Positions 1 to 5,310 of a stretch of 5,400 nucleotides of DNA are shown here, piece after piece. The stretch is from Enterovirga sp. (GTDB taxonomy: Bacteria > Pseudomonadota > Alphaproteobacteria > Rhizobiales > Beijerinckiaceae). The stretch spans positions 1 through 5,400 of the forward strand of contig JAQGJZ010000283.1 of NCBI GenBank assembly GCA_028290385.1. Reading direction: 5' to 3'. A program made the translations under genes and the position numbers. The notes beneath the pieces were generated by a model. That model was not told the origin of the DNA. It saw only the letters and a program-made list of their open reading frames with translations, and searched no databases. The first letter of the stretch is position 1; the number at the start of each line of letters is the position of its first letter.

Positions 1-98
1 GCCGCGGAACGCTTCGAGCGCTGGAGCCGAGGCTCGATCTGATCGGAGTAGGCCAGTTCCCTGGTCGCGGCACGCTCAGTCCCTGATCTGAGTTTTAC

Positions 99-126
99 AA
101 TTCCCTGTTCCCGCGAGCAGGGAATT
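99..126. repeat. Perfect 9-bp inverted repeat AATTCCCTG / CAGGGAATT
   Basis: The left arm is 99-107 and the right arm 118-126, separated by a 10-base loop. The arms are perfect complements, so the transcript could form a 9-bp hairpin. No T-run follows on the plus strand, so an intrinsic terminator in that direction is not well supported. It shares its TTCCCTG core with the second repeat at 197-228, which suggests a small dispersed repeat family or an element end rather than a chance palindrome. Confidence 0.6.
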
Positions 127-196
127 AGGATGTAAGTGCCTGCCCTAACGGCCACTCCGCCCGCGATCCGTCCGGTTCGGGGTCAGAGAGCGCCCG

Positions 197-228
197 TTTC
201 CCTGTTCATTCCCTGTCTAGCAGGGAAA
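197..228. repeat. Second TTCCCTG inverted-repeat cluster
   Basis: TTTCCCTG lies at 197-204 and ATTCCCTG at 208-215, both followed by CAGGGAAA at 221-228. Either left copy can pair with the right arm. The near one (209-215) leaves a tight 5-base loop TCTAG, and the far one pairs over 8 bases. The core is the same as in the repeat at 99-126. Function is unknown. Confidence 0.55.
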
Positions 229-355
229 GCCGGACCGGAGACCGGTTCGCACGCGACTGCCTCCCTCCGCCACGACCTAAGTAATTGTAGCCACGACGGA
301 TACGGCTGTTCCGATACCGCTGCCCTGCTGATTCAGTCCCACTGAGAGACGGGGG

Positions 356-530
356 CCGAACCTCGCCTACCGGTGGTTCCGCCGGCTCGGGCTCGACGGC
401 CGCGTGCCGGACCACCCGACCTTCTCAAACAACCGGCATGGCCGCGTCCGCGGCAGCGACCTTGTGCGCCGCCTCTTCGATACGGTGCTCGCCCGCTGCA
501 TCACCGAGGGTCTCGTCGGCGGCGACCGCG
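356..530 (+). pseudogene. IS1182-like transposase N-terminal remnant
   Basis: The plus-strand frame that includes codon 356-358 reads NLAYRWFRRLGLDG, then VPDHPTFSNNRHGR, then SDLVRRLFDTVLARCITEGLVGG. This is the conserved N-terminal half of IS1182-type transposases, where the usual text is close to LNLAYRWFCRLGLDG, VPDHSTFSKNRHGRF and CIAEGLVGGEGF. There is no start codon, the normal upstream part is absent, and similarity stops abruptly just after GLVGG, before the DASLI segment that normally follows. The catalytic domain is missing altogether. The fragment encodes about 58 residues of an element normally several hundred residues long, so it is a dead remnant. The family assignment rests on remembered consensus text; confidence is good for transposase and moderate for the exact IS family. 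Confidence 0.75.
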
Positions 531-874
531 TACTGGATGACCTCCAGCGGGAAACGATGACCATGGAATGGGGATCGGCGCATACGACGAGCCGACCGCG
601 CCAGCCCAACGTGACAAAGCCGTTGCGCTGCATCCGCGTGGCGGAAGCCAACCAGATCGGGACCTGATCACAATGGCCCGGTCGCCCGAAAAGAACCGCC
701 TGATCATGCCGAGCGTTATATCTGTGCTCAGTGCGAGGCAGCGGGTCCTGACGGGAGGTTCAGCCAGGCCGCGCGACGCGCCGCATGCGGCGAGCAGGCA
801 GGTGACGCATCCACGGTCGAGCGTGCGATGGCCACGACCAGGACTGCCGGTCCTGTCCACACGGGAGAGCGCGC
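531..874. other. Non-coding stretch between transposase remnant and small-gene pair
   Basis: Several frames are open here because of high GC, but none reads as a family I recognise, and overlapping frames on both strands are equally open. The 3' end must contain the promoter and leader of the gene at 875. A TTATAT hexamer at about 716-721 resembles a -10 box, but no matching -35 sits at the right spacing, so I do not call a promoter. The Shine-Dalgarno at 863-869 is described with the gene. Confidence 0.4.
863..869 (+). promoter_or_regulatory. Shine-Dalgarno for the gene at 875
   Basis: GGGAGAG lies five bases before the ATG at 875. It is a close match to the anti-Shine-Dalgarno sequence and is the main reason for choosing this start over the in-frame ATG candidates elsewhere. 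Confidence 0.65.
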
Positions 875-1231
875 ATGATCCATGACAAGCCCGGCCGTTC
901 CGAGCCAACCCAGCTGCGGGACTTGGCGCTGTCCAGGTGGGACAACGAGGGCGGCGCCGGCCCGCCGGAGGGCTTGCAACCCGCCGAGATTCCCGAGTTG
1001 ACGAACGTGGAACTGGTGCAGCTCCGCGTTCGCGTCATCGCCCTAGAAAACCTGCTCATCGGCTTGCTCTCGGAGGCGTCGGACCGGCAGTTGGAGGTCG
1101 TTCGTGACATGGCGACCTACATTTCTCCTCGGCCGGGCTTCACGCAACACCCGCTGACGGTGCACGCGGCAGCGCACATGATCGACCTCGTGGCCCGCGC
1201 CGGGCGGGTCCGGACAAAGACCCCGTCGTGA
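875..1231 (+). CDS. Conserved small protein of unknown function (118 aa)
   Basis: The ATG at 875 is preceded by GGGAGAG at 863-869, five bases upstream, a strong ribosome binding site that fixes the start. The protein has a polar, probably disordered N-terminus (residues 1-40). A predicted helical core follows, beginning ELTNVELVQLRVRVIALENL and continuing LLSEASDRQLEVVRDMA (about 41-88). Next comes SPRPGF (about 90-95) and a C-terminal helix around HAAAHMIDLVARA. It has no signal peptide or membrane segment, so it should be cytoplasmic. The heptad-like Leu/Val spacing in the core suggests a helical bundle or dimer. I recall similar short hypothetical proteins in Methylobacterium but know no function for them. 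Its stop overlaps the start of the downstream DUF1971 gene (GTGA at 1228-1231), so the two are probably co-translated. No function is assigned. Confidence 0.75.
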   Translation: MIHDKPGRSEPTQLRDLALSRWDNEGGAGPPEGLQPAEIPELTNVELVQLRVRVIALENLLIGLLSEASDRQLEVVRDMATYISPRPGFTQHPLTVHAAAHMIDLVARAGRVRTKTPS

Positions 1232-1524
1232 ACGGCCCGCAACCGGCCCCCACGGGCCCGGTCCCATACAGGCGGACGCCAATTTTCGACGAGACCACGT
1301 TGCCGGCGGGGCTGCGCCGGGACCATCGCACGAAGCCCGGCGTCTGGGGCGTCATCCGGGTGCTGGCGGGCCAGTTGCGGTACTGCGTGCTCGATCCGCG
1401 CTCGGAGCAGATCCTGGAGCCCGGCCGCCCGGGGCTGGTGCACCCCGATCAGCCGCACTTCGTGGAGCCGATCGGGCCTGTTCGGATGCACGTCGAGTTC
1501 TACGACCAGCCTCCGACCCTGTAG
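1228..1524 (+). CDS. DUF1971 family protein (YeaR/TehB-related), 98 aa
   Basis: The protein matches the DUF1971 fold (PF09313), a small cupin-like beta-barrel found in E. coli YeaR and in some TehB-type tellurite-resistance proteins. Visible landmarks are YRRTPIF (14-20), LPAGLRRDHRTKPGVWG (25-41), GQLRY (48-52), the His-containing turn HPDQPHFVEP (72-81) and the closing strand FYDQPP (91-96). In YeaR the order is the same: STPFW, then TAPAGIFERH and GTRPGVY, then PPEKWHNI and FFVAP. At 98 residues it is a complete single-domain member. The start is GTG at 1228, overlapping the TGA of the upstream gene as GTGA, which implies translational coupling. YeaR expression in E. coli responds to nitrate and nitric oxide, and TehB links the fold to tellurite. 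Whether either applies here is unknown. The protein is probably cytoplasmic. Domain call confident, role uncertain. Confidence 0.85.
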   Translation: MNGPQPAPTGPVPYRRTPIFDETTLPAGLRRDHRTKPGVWGVIRVLAGQLRYCVLDPRSEQILEPGRPGLVHPDQPHFVEPIGPVRMHVEFYDQPPTL

Positions 1525-1532
1525 CCGGGGTT

Positions 1533-1548
1533 TGGGCCCCCTGGCCCA
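1533..1548 (+). terminator. Terminator-like hairpin after the DUF1971 gene
   Basis: TGGGCC (1533-1538), loop CCCT, then GGCCCA (1543-1548) gives a perfect 6-bp GC-rich stem starting nine bases after the TAG at 1522-1524. It is followed by TCTTCT, a short and impure T-tract. Position and form fit an intrinsic terminator for the plus-strand pair, though the weak T-run leaves this tentative. No equally clear terminator is visible for the convergent minus-strand operon ending at 1749. Confidence 0.4.
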
Positions 1549-1748
1549 TCTTCTGGGACGGAGTTGAATCCCCGTCTCCCTTGAGCCGGCGCCGTGGGCT
1601 GTTCTCTTGGCCGCCCCGGGTAGGAGCCAGGGCTCGCTTCGGTCTCTGCCGCGCTTGCTAGGCCTGGGCAGCGGCATCGCCCCCGGCACACACCTCTGGT
1701 TCGGACACGATCGTTCCGCCGGGCGGGTTGTGCAGGCTTAAGGGCGGT

Positions 1749-2342
1749 TCAACGCTCCACGACCACCCGAGCCCCGACCTCTACTCGGTCGAACAGGTGG
1801 ATGACATCCTCGTTGAACATCCGGATGCAACCGTATGACGCGAAGGTGTTGATCGAAGCTGGCCGATTGGTGCCGTGGATCGCATACTGATTTGGCAGCG
1901 TGAGCGCGCGTTCCCCGAGCGGGTTGTTCGGCGCGCCCGCCGGAACAACGGCGGGGAGCGTGGGGTGATCGCGCCGAACCCCTTCCGGCGGCGCCCAGGC
2001 AGGCCTGACATGCTTGCGAAGCACGACACTCTCGCCGAACCACTGCCGATCGGGCCTCCCTACGGCGACGGGATAACGGAGCGCCGTGCCGTCGTCGCGG
2101 ACAAGATAAAGCCGTCGCTCGCCCGTCCTGACGACGATGCTGCCCGGCTGCATGGAAGTAGGGAACCTGACGACCTCCCGTGCCTGAACAGGAGGTGCGG
2201 CGCCGAGGCCGAGCGAGACGAACAGCGCCAGCCAAAGCGAGACTGGCGGATTCCGTCTCCGGTGCTCCGCGAGGGAACTCAGCACCTTTGTTCTGCCGGA
2301 CCTGAGACCTGCGGCAGCGTAGCGTGCCAACGATGTCCTCAC
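1749..2342 (-). CDS. L,D-transpeptidase (YkuD family), periplasmic
   Basis: L,D-transpeptidases form 3-3 cross-links in peptidoglycan, or attach outer-membrane proteins to it, through a catalytic cysteine. Numbering from the GTG at 2342, residues 34-54 form a signal-peptide core, ending PPVQA, after a basic RRRN stretch. The YkuD domain fills about 64-197. It opens with [14 protein letters not shown], has NPLGERAL and AIHGTN (catalytic-site His156), and ends with [17 protein letters not shown], where Cys172 is the nucleophile and Arg174 the conserved Arg. The usual His in the S-H-G-C motif is Tyr170 here, a position that varies in alphaproteobacterial members. The GTG overlaps the TGA of the upstream autotransporter gene as GTGA. 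An in-frame TTG lies one codon earlier. An internal GTG about 20 codons in would give a more typical signal-peptide length, so the true start is uncertain. It is the second gene of a two-gene operon. Confidence 0.9.
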   Translation of the reverse strand: MRTSLARYAAAGLRSGRTKVLSSLAEHRRRNPPVSLWLALFVSLGLGAAPPVQAREVVRFPTSMQPGSIVVRTGERRLYLVRDDGTALRYPVAVGRPDRQWFGESVVLRKHVRPAWAPPEGVRRDHPTLPAVVPAGAPNNPLGERALTLPNQYAIHGTNRPASINTFASYGCIRMFNEDVIHLFDRVEVGARVVVER

Positions 2343-4552
2343 CAAGTGTACCGCAATCCTGCCTTGCCGGTGTAGCTGTGCGAGCGCTCCGCAAGTTCCG
2401 TTTCGAATGAACCCGCGACGGATAAGCCATTCGCGAAGCGGAGTTCGGCCCCGCCGGCGATCAGCAGCGAGTTTGGTACCGGCTTGGCGCCCGCTGCGAA
2501 GAAGTTCGATCCGGGCAGGGCACGGAAGGCGGCGAGCACGCCGAGGTTCGACCAGGTATCATGCACCCATGCAGTGCGAGCTCGGAGCTCCAGCGATGCT
2601 CCGTTGTCCAGCGAAATGGCCCGGCTGATCCGGGTACCGATTTCCGTGCGGGTCGTCGTTGTCGTCCGGGCAGCGTAATCAAGGGCAAAGACGGAGGAGC
2701 CGGCGCCATCCTCGACGTAGGAGGGTAAGCGGAAGGCCTGCACCTGGCCGGCTGCGTAGGGCGTAATCCACCCCGCACCCCGCAACCCGTCAATATCCGG
2801 CAGGGCGAACCGATATCCGACCTCGCTGCGGGCAGCGATGTTGTGGGCGGAGAACTCGGCGTTAAGGCGATCGCTGCCTACATAACGGGCGGTGGAGACG
2901 TCATGGAAGCCGTAGGCGAGCGCCCCGGCCACGTAGGCAGCATCCAGGTCCATGCGTCCGGTCAGGGCGGCCTGGACCATGTCGCTTCTCCCGCCGCCCA
3001 GGCCGTTCGCCAGACCGAAGTTGGTGCCGCCGCCCGCCAGAGCAAAGCCGACTCGGGCGTTGGGTGCAATCCGATAGTCGAAGCCTGATGCGACCCCGAA
3101 GGTCTGAGCAGATCTGTCGTGAGTCCCGGCGGAGAACTTGCCCGCAGTTGTGCTCTGCCCGCCGTAAGTAGCGCCCCAGACGCCCCACCCGCGTGAGCCA
3201 ACCGTCGTGGCGGCATCGTCCTTGTACGTGACGGGCACGCTATTGAACGAGGCATAGGCGGAGACGGGCTCGTCCAGCGGGCTCTCCGGCTGTCCTGCGG
3301 CTTCGATCCTGTCACCCCCGAGCTGATTGAGCGTAAGCGACAGGAAGGAGTTCATGGCCTGGATGCCTGTCGGCGCGGTGCCACTGCCGGCCTCCCCCGA
3401 CAGACGCGTAAAGGCAGCCCCCATCTGGGCCGGCGAGAGGAAGCTGACGAGGTTTCGGAACGGAACTGGCAGATTCCCACCCCCCGTCACGAACCGGTCG
3501 AGGGCGGCAGCGACGGCGCGCTGCTCCGGCGTCGCCCCTGACGGTAGCGCCGTCTGGATTGGGACAACTAAGACCGTCGTCAAAATGGGGGCGAGGATCG
3601 GGACCACGCTGGGAGGAGCCGCTGGCTCGGCACTCGATCCCGGGGTCGGCGTCGGAGTGGGGGTAGGGGTCGGCGTCGTAGGGGTCGGCGTCGTAGGGGT
3701 CGGCGTGGGCGTCGGAGTGGGCGTCGGAGTGGGAGTGGGCGTCGGCGTCGGAGTGGGCGTCGGAGTGGGCGTCGGCGTCGGAGTGGGCGTCGGCGTCGGC
3801 GTCGGTGTGGGTGTAGGCGTGGGTGTCGGAGCGGGCGTCGGTGTGGGCGTTGTCGCGGCCGCCGTGCAGATTGCGATCGTATTGGTGTCCAGAGTCACGG
3901 CGCCGTTGCGGGCTAAGGCGGCGCCGCAGTTGATCGTGGTACCGGTGTTGAGGGTGATGCTCGTCAGCGCGAGGATGTTTCCTGCGAACGACGTGGTCGT
4001 CCCGAGTGTTGCCGAGCTTCCAACTCTGTAGAAGACGTTTCGGCCCTGAGCGCCGTTGACCAACCCGACAGACGAACCACTGGCCGTGGTCAACGTGCTC
4101 CCGATGTTGAAGATGAACATCGCATTCGGATTGCCCAATCCGTCCAGCGTCAGAGGACCTGTCAATTGCGCTGAAGTATCGAACGCGTATACGCCGGGCG
4201 TCAGCACGAGGCCGCCTAGCCCCAGGCCCGTCAGGTTGGCAGTGGCGGGCCTCCCCGCCAGAATATTGTAAGCTGCGGTAAGATCGCTCTGTGCCTGGAT
4301 TGCGACCGCGGTGTTCGAATAGATCGCCCCGGGAGGAGTCACGATTCCCGGTGGGAATCCGGTAATTGCGGTTCCAGGGCTGACCCCGACGCTCCCGCTG
4401 ATGACTGTGGTGCCGGTGTTGGTGACGGCAGACCCCGCCAGCACCCCAAAAACCAGCTCCTGTGCGGTAGCCGGGAGACCAGCGTGTGATGTCGCTGCCA
4501 AGGCACCAAGAGACAGGGCGGCCACATGCGATGAAAGTCGTTTCCTGATCAT
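2339..4552 (-). CDS. Autotransporter with DUF3494 ice-binding-type passenger and Thr-Pro stalk
   Basis: This is a 737-residue protein from the ATG at 4552. An in-frame TTG at 4573 lies upstream, but the ATG directly precedes a classic signal peptide (MIRKRL, then a hydrophobic run, with cleavage likely after SHA24 or ATA30). Residues 32-230 match the DUF3494 ice-binding domain (PF11999). Landmarks are [81 protein letters not shown] and [15 protein letters not shown]. Residues 234-304 are almost pure Thr-Pro. Residues 335-425 form a helical lead-in ([32 protein letters not shown]) usual before alphaproteobacterial barrels. Residues 455-737 are an autotransporter beta-barrel (PF03797 type), ending LRYTW with the terminal aromatic expected of BAM substrates. 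Predicted role: a surface-displayed ice-binding or adhesive solenoid. Cys209 and Cys229 could form a disulfide. No protease-cleavage site is evident, so the passenger may stay attached. Domain calls are strong; ice binding itself is unproven. Confidence 0.93.
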   Translation of the reverse strand: MIRKRLSSHVAALSLGALAATSHAGLPATAQELVFGVLAGSAVTNTGTTVISGSVGVSPGTAITGFPPGIVTPPGAIYSNTAVAIQAQSDLTAAYNILAGRPATANLTGLGLGGLVLTPGVYAFDTSAQLTGPLTLDGLGNPNAMFIFNIGSTLTTASGSSVGLVNGAQGRNVFYRVGSSATLGTTTSFAGNILALTSITLNTGTTINCGAALARNGAVTLDTNTIAICTAAATTPTPTPAPTPTPTPTPTPTPTPTPTPTPTPTPTPTPTPTPTPTPTPTPTPTPTTPTPTTPTPTPTPTPTPGSSAEPAAPPSVVPILAPILTTVLVVPIQTALPSGATPEQRAVAAALDRFVTGGGNLPVPFRNLVSFLSPAQMGAAFTRLSGEAGSGTAPTGIQAMNSFLSLTLNQLGGDRIEAAGQPESPLDEPVSAYASFNSVPVTYKDDAATTVGSRGWGVWGATYGGQSTTAGKFSAGTHDRSAQTFGVASGFDYRIAPNARVGFALAGGGTNFGLANGLGGGRSDMVQAALTGRMDLDAAYVAGALAYGFHDVSTARYVGSDRLNAEFSAHNIAARSEVGYRFALPDIDGLRGAGWITPYAAGQVQAFRLPSYVEDGAGSSVFALDYAARTTTTTRTEIGTRISRAISLDNGASLELRARTAWVHDTWSNLGVLAAFRALPGSNFFAAGAKPVPNSLLIAGGAELRFANGLSVAGSFETELAERSHSYTGKAGLRYTW
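3641..3853 (-). repeat. Impure hexanucleotide repeat encoding a (Thr-Pro)n stalk
   Basis: The plus strand is a chain of GTCGGC, GTGGGC, GTCGGA and GTGGGA type units, which read on the minus strand as alternating ACx and CCx codons. It spans 71 codons (residues 234-304 of the autotransporter). Interruptions are one Ala (PAPTP) near the N-terminal end and two TTP units near the C-terminal end. The third-base variation shows the array is old or has been shuffled, while larger blocks such as GTCGGAGTGGGCGTCGG recur exactly, a sign of recent block duplication. Gains or losses of six bases keep frame, so the stalk can change length without inactivating the gene. Confidence 0.9.
3664..3708 (-). repeat. 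15-bp tandem repeat inside the Thr-Pro array
   Basis: The unit TAGGGGTCGGCGTCG is present as two perfect adjacent copies (3664-3678 and 3679-3693). A third copy at 3694-3708 matches for its first 13 bases. The period is five codons, so each copy inserts a PTPTT block and preserves frame. It differs from the surrounding 6-bp periodicity and accounts for the two TTP interruptions of the stalk. Confidence 0.8.
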
Positions 4553-4604
4553 CTGCCCGCAATACCTAACCAAAGGTGAATTTCAGGTCCGCCGCTTCGG
4601 TGGT

Positions 4605-4633
4605 CTATGATCCTGACATCAAGCCCTTCTCAA
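4605..4633 (-). promoter_or_regulatory. Possible promoter of the autotransporter operon
   Basis: On the minus strand TTGAGA (4633-4628) is followed after 17 bases by TCATAG (4610-4605). The -35 matches the sigma-70 consensus in five of six positions if TTGACA is relaxed at the last C/A pair, but the -10 is weak. Spacing is ideal, and a start near 4598 would give a leader of about 46 bases before the ATG at 4552. It is the best candidate I can see, not a firm call. Confidence 0.3.
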
Positions 4634-4929
4634 GACTTAACAGGGCGTAACGCCTTTCAGACCAGGCCGCCATTCGGCCTTGACGGCGTCTATACATCGC
4701 GGTTGCCGAGATCGAGATAAGCCGGCCCGCTTCAATGGCTGCAGAACGGGGGGCGGTCAAGGTCAGGGGCCTCGTTGACGTTCAGACTTGGCTCCGGCCC
4801 CTGTCCATCCGCCCCGACCCATCCCAGGCGCCCGCCTTCAGCTCCCGGGGCCCTGATTGGTCGCGCGACGGCTCGTGAGTTTCGCACGCGATACGGACGG
4901 AGCCGCCCATTGGCACACGGGTGGGACAC
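4634..4929. other. Intergenic stretch with two short inverted repeats
   Basis: No gene is supported here. Two small hairpins are visible. AGGGCG TAA CGCCTT (4642-4656) has one G-T pair and is followed by only a short pyrimidine run. AGGCCG CCATT CGGCCT (4664-4680) has a perfect 6-bp stem. Neither carries a convincing T-tract on either strand. They lie upstream of the autotransporter promoter candidate, so they could be transcription boundaries or regulator sites. The remainder, up to the recombinase remnant, shows no recognisable content. Confidence 0.4.
4664..4680. repeat. 6-bp inverted repeat AGGCCG / CGGCCT
   Basis: The arms are 4664-4669 and 4675-4680 around a CCATT loop. It lies about 110 bases upstream of the autotransporter start and just upstream of its candidate -35. 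It could be an operator or the stem of an upstream transcript. The sequence alone does not decide. Confidence 0.35.
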
Positions 4930-5105
4930 ATGGCTCTTGCGATGGCTCGTCCCTGGAAGCCTCCGAAAAGAGGCATCCTCTGGCTTTGGAAGCCCGTTCC
5001 CGATGATCTCCGTAAGGTCGTTGGAAACGTGTGGAGAAGCTGAGCCGCCGACGCGGGACGTCGTGAAAGCCAAGGTCCGCCACATCAGGGCAATGGCGAG
5101 GTCGC
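4930..5105 (+). pseudogene. Tyrosine-recombinase (phage integrase) N-terminal remnant, frameshifted
   Basis: From the ATG at 4930 the plus strand reads MALAMARPWKPPKRGILWLW, then KPVPDDLRKVVGN, and stops at TGA 5041-5043. This matches the start of a common integrase group whose text runs close to MARPWKHPKTGVYYFRKAVPDDLRALVGKREEKRSLGTKDPAEAKRRHAE. Similarity then continues in a different plus-strand frame as TRDVVKAKVRHIRAMA (about 5055-5100), so a frameshift lies near 5030-5055. Only about 55 residues of the SAM-like N-terminal region remain. The catalytic domain with its R-H-R-Y residues is absent. The fragment ends where an IS3-type fragment begins on the other strand, so insertion or deletion there probably removed the rest. 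Assignment is by remembered consensus. Confidence 0.65.
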
Positions 5106-5107
5106 GG

Positions 5108-5285
5108 TCCGGCCGGCTTGCCGCGATATCGCGGTGATCCGGCGATAGCGGCAGCCGCCGTACTGAATGGCGAGCGCGACGATGTCGGAGGTCAGAGCCG
5201 CCTCGTCGTCCGGGTCGTCGGGATCTTGCGCCGCGTCGAGCGGTGCTGTCCGAGCGCACCGCACCCCGCACGCACGGCCGCCACC
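5108..5285 (-). pseudogene. IS3-family transposase OrfB N-terminal remnant, frameshifted
   Basis: On the minus strand one frame reads RAGCGALGQHRSTRRKIP (about 5272-5220). A second frame then continues DDEAALTSDIVALAIQYGG followed by CRYRRITAISRQAG (about 5205-5115). Together they match the start of IS3-family OrfB, which usually reads near SERRACRVLGQHRSTQRK, ADIVALATQYGRYGYRRITALLRDAGW. The switch of frame at the GACGACCCGGACGACGAG stretch shows a small indel. The DDE catalytic domain is missing, and a TGA follows at 5087-5085. The fragment lies between the P-type ATPase tail and the integrase remnant. It is inactive. Confidence 0.75.
5121..5134. repeat. 14-bp perfect palindrome CCGCGATATCGCGG
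   Basis: The sequence equals its own reverse complement. It lies inside the IS3-type remnant over the codons for TAISR and close to the junction with the integrase remnant. It may be chance in GC-rich coding sequence or a decayed recognition site. Confidence 0.5.
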
Positions 5286-5310
5286 CGCGCGACGGATGGG
5301 TTTCCTACAG

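Larger units (their letters stand above)
1..355. other. Gene-free stretch with repeated TTCCCTG motifs
   Basis: I see no convincing coding region here. The open frames across it are short and resemble no family I recognise. The first 42 bases are open in frame 1 and end in TGA at 40-42, which could be the tail of an upstream gene, but 13 residues give no support. The notable content is the motif TTCCCTG at 57, 101, 198 and 209 with its complement CAGGGAA at 118 and 221, described in separate entries. The stretch ends where similarity to a transposase begins. Confidence 0.5.

Noticed and set aside
1..42. Open frame ending in TGA at 40-42 that might be the C-terminus of an upstream gene
   Set aside because: Thirteen residues with no recognisable motif do not support a gene call.
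1559..1581. GACGG AGTTGAATCC CCGTC, resembling a tRNA T-arm
   Set aside because: The loop has ten bases instead of seven, the TTCRA core is not in register, and no D-arm, anticodon arm or acceptor stem can be built around it.
1117..1689. 190-residue minus-strand frame
   Set aside because: It is antisense to the DUF1971 gene and to its upstream partner, both better supported, and shows no domain.
3641..3853. CRISPR-like array
   Set aside because: Units are 6 or 15 bp with no spacers, and the whole array is a coding repeat in frame with a clear gene.
3327..4031. Long plus-strand frame with a (Gly-Val)n run opposite the Thr-Pro stalk
   Set aside because: It is the antisense reading of the hexanucleotide repeat. 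The flanking residues match no family and the minus-strand gene has clear domains.
3312..4562. 416-residue minus-strand frame rich in Asp-Ala and His-Ser repeats
   Set aside because: It is an out-of-frame reading of the autotransporter gene. Its composition is that of a shifted repeat and it has no domain.
4680..4697. Plus-strand TTGACG and TATACA as a promoter
   Set aside because: The two hexamers are only five bases apart and no -10 sits at 16-18 bases from TTGACG.
4732..5271. 179-residue minus-strand frame
   Set aside because: It crosses the IS3 remnant out of frame and runs antisense to the integrase remnant, and its Arg/Pro-rich text resembles no family.
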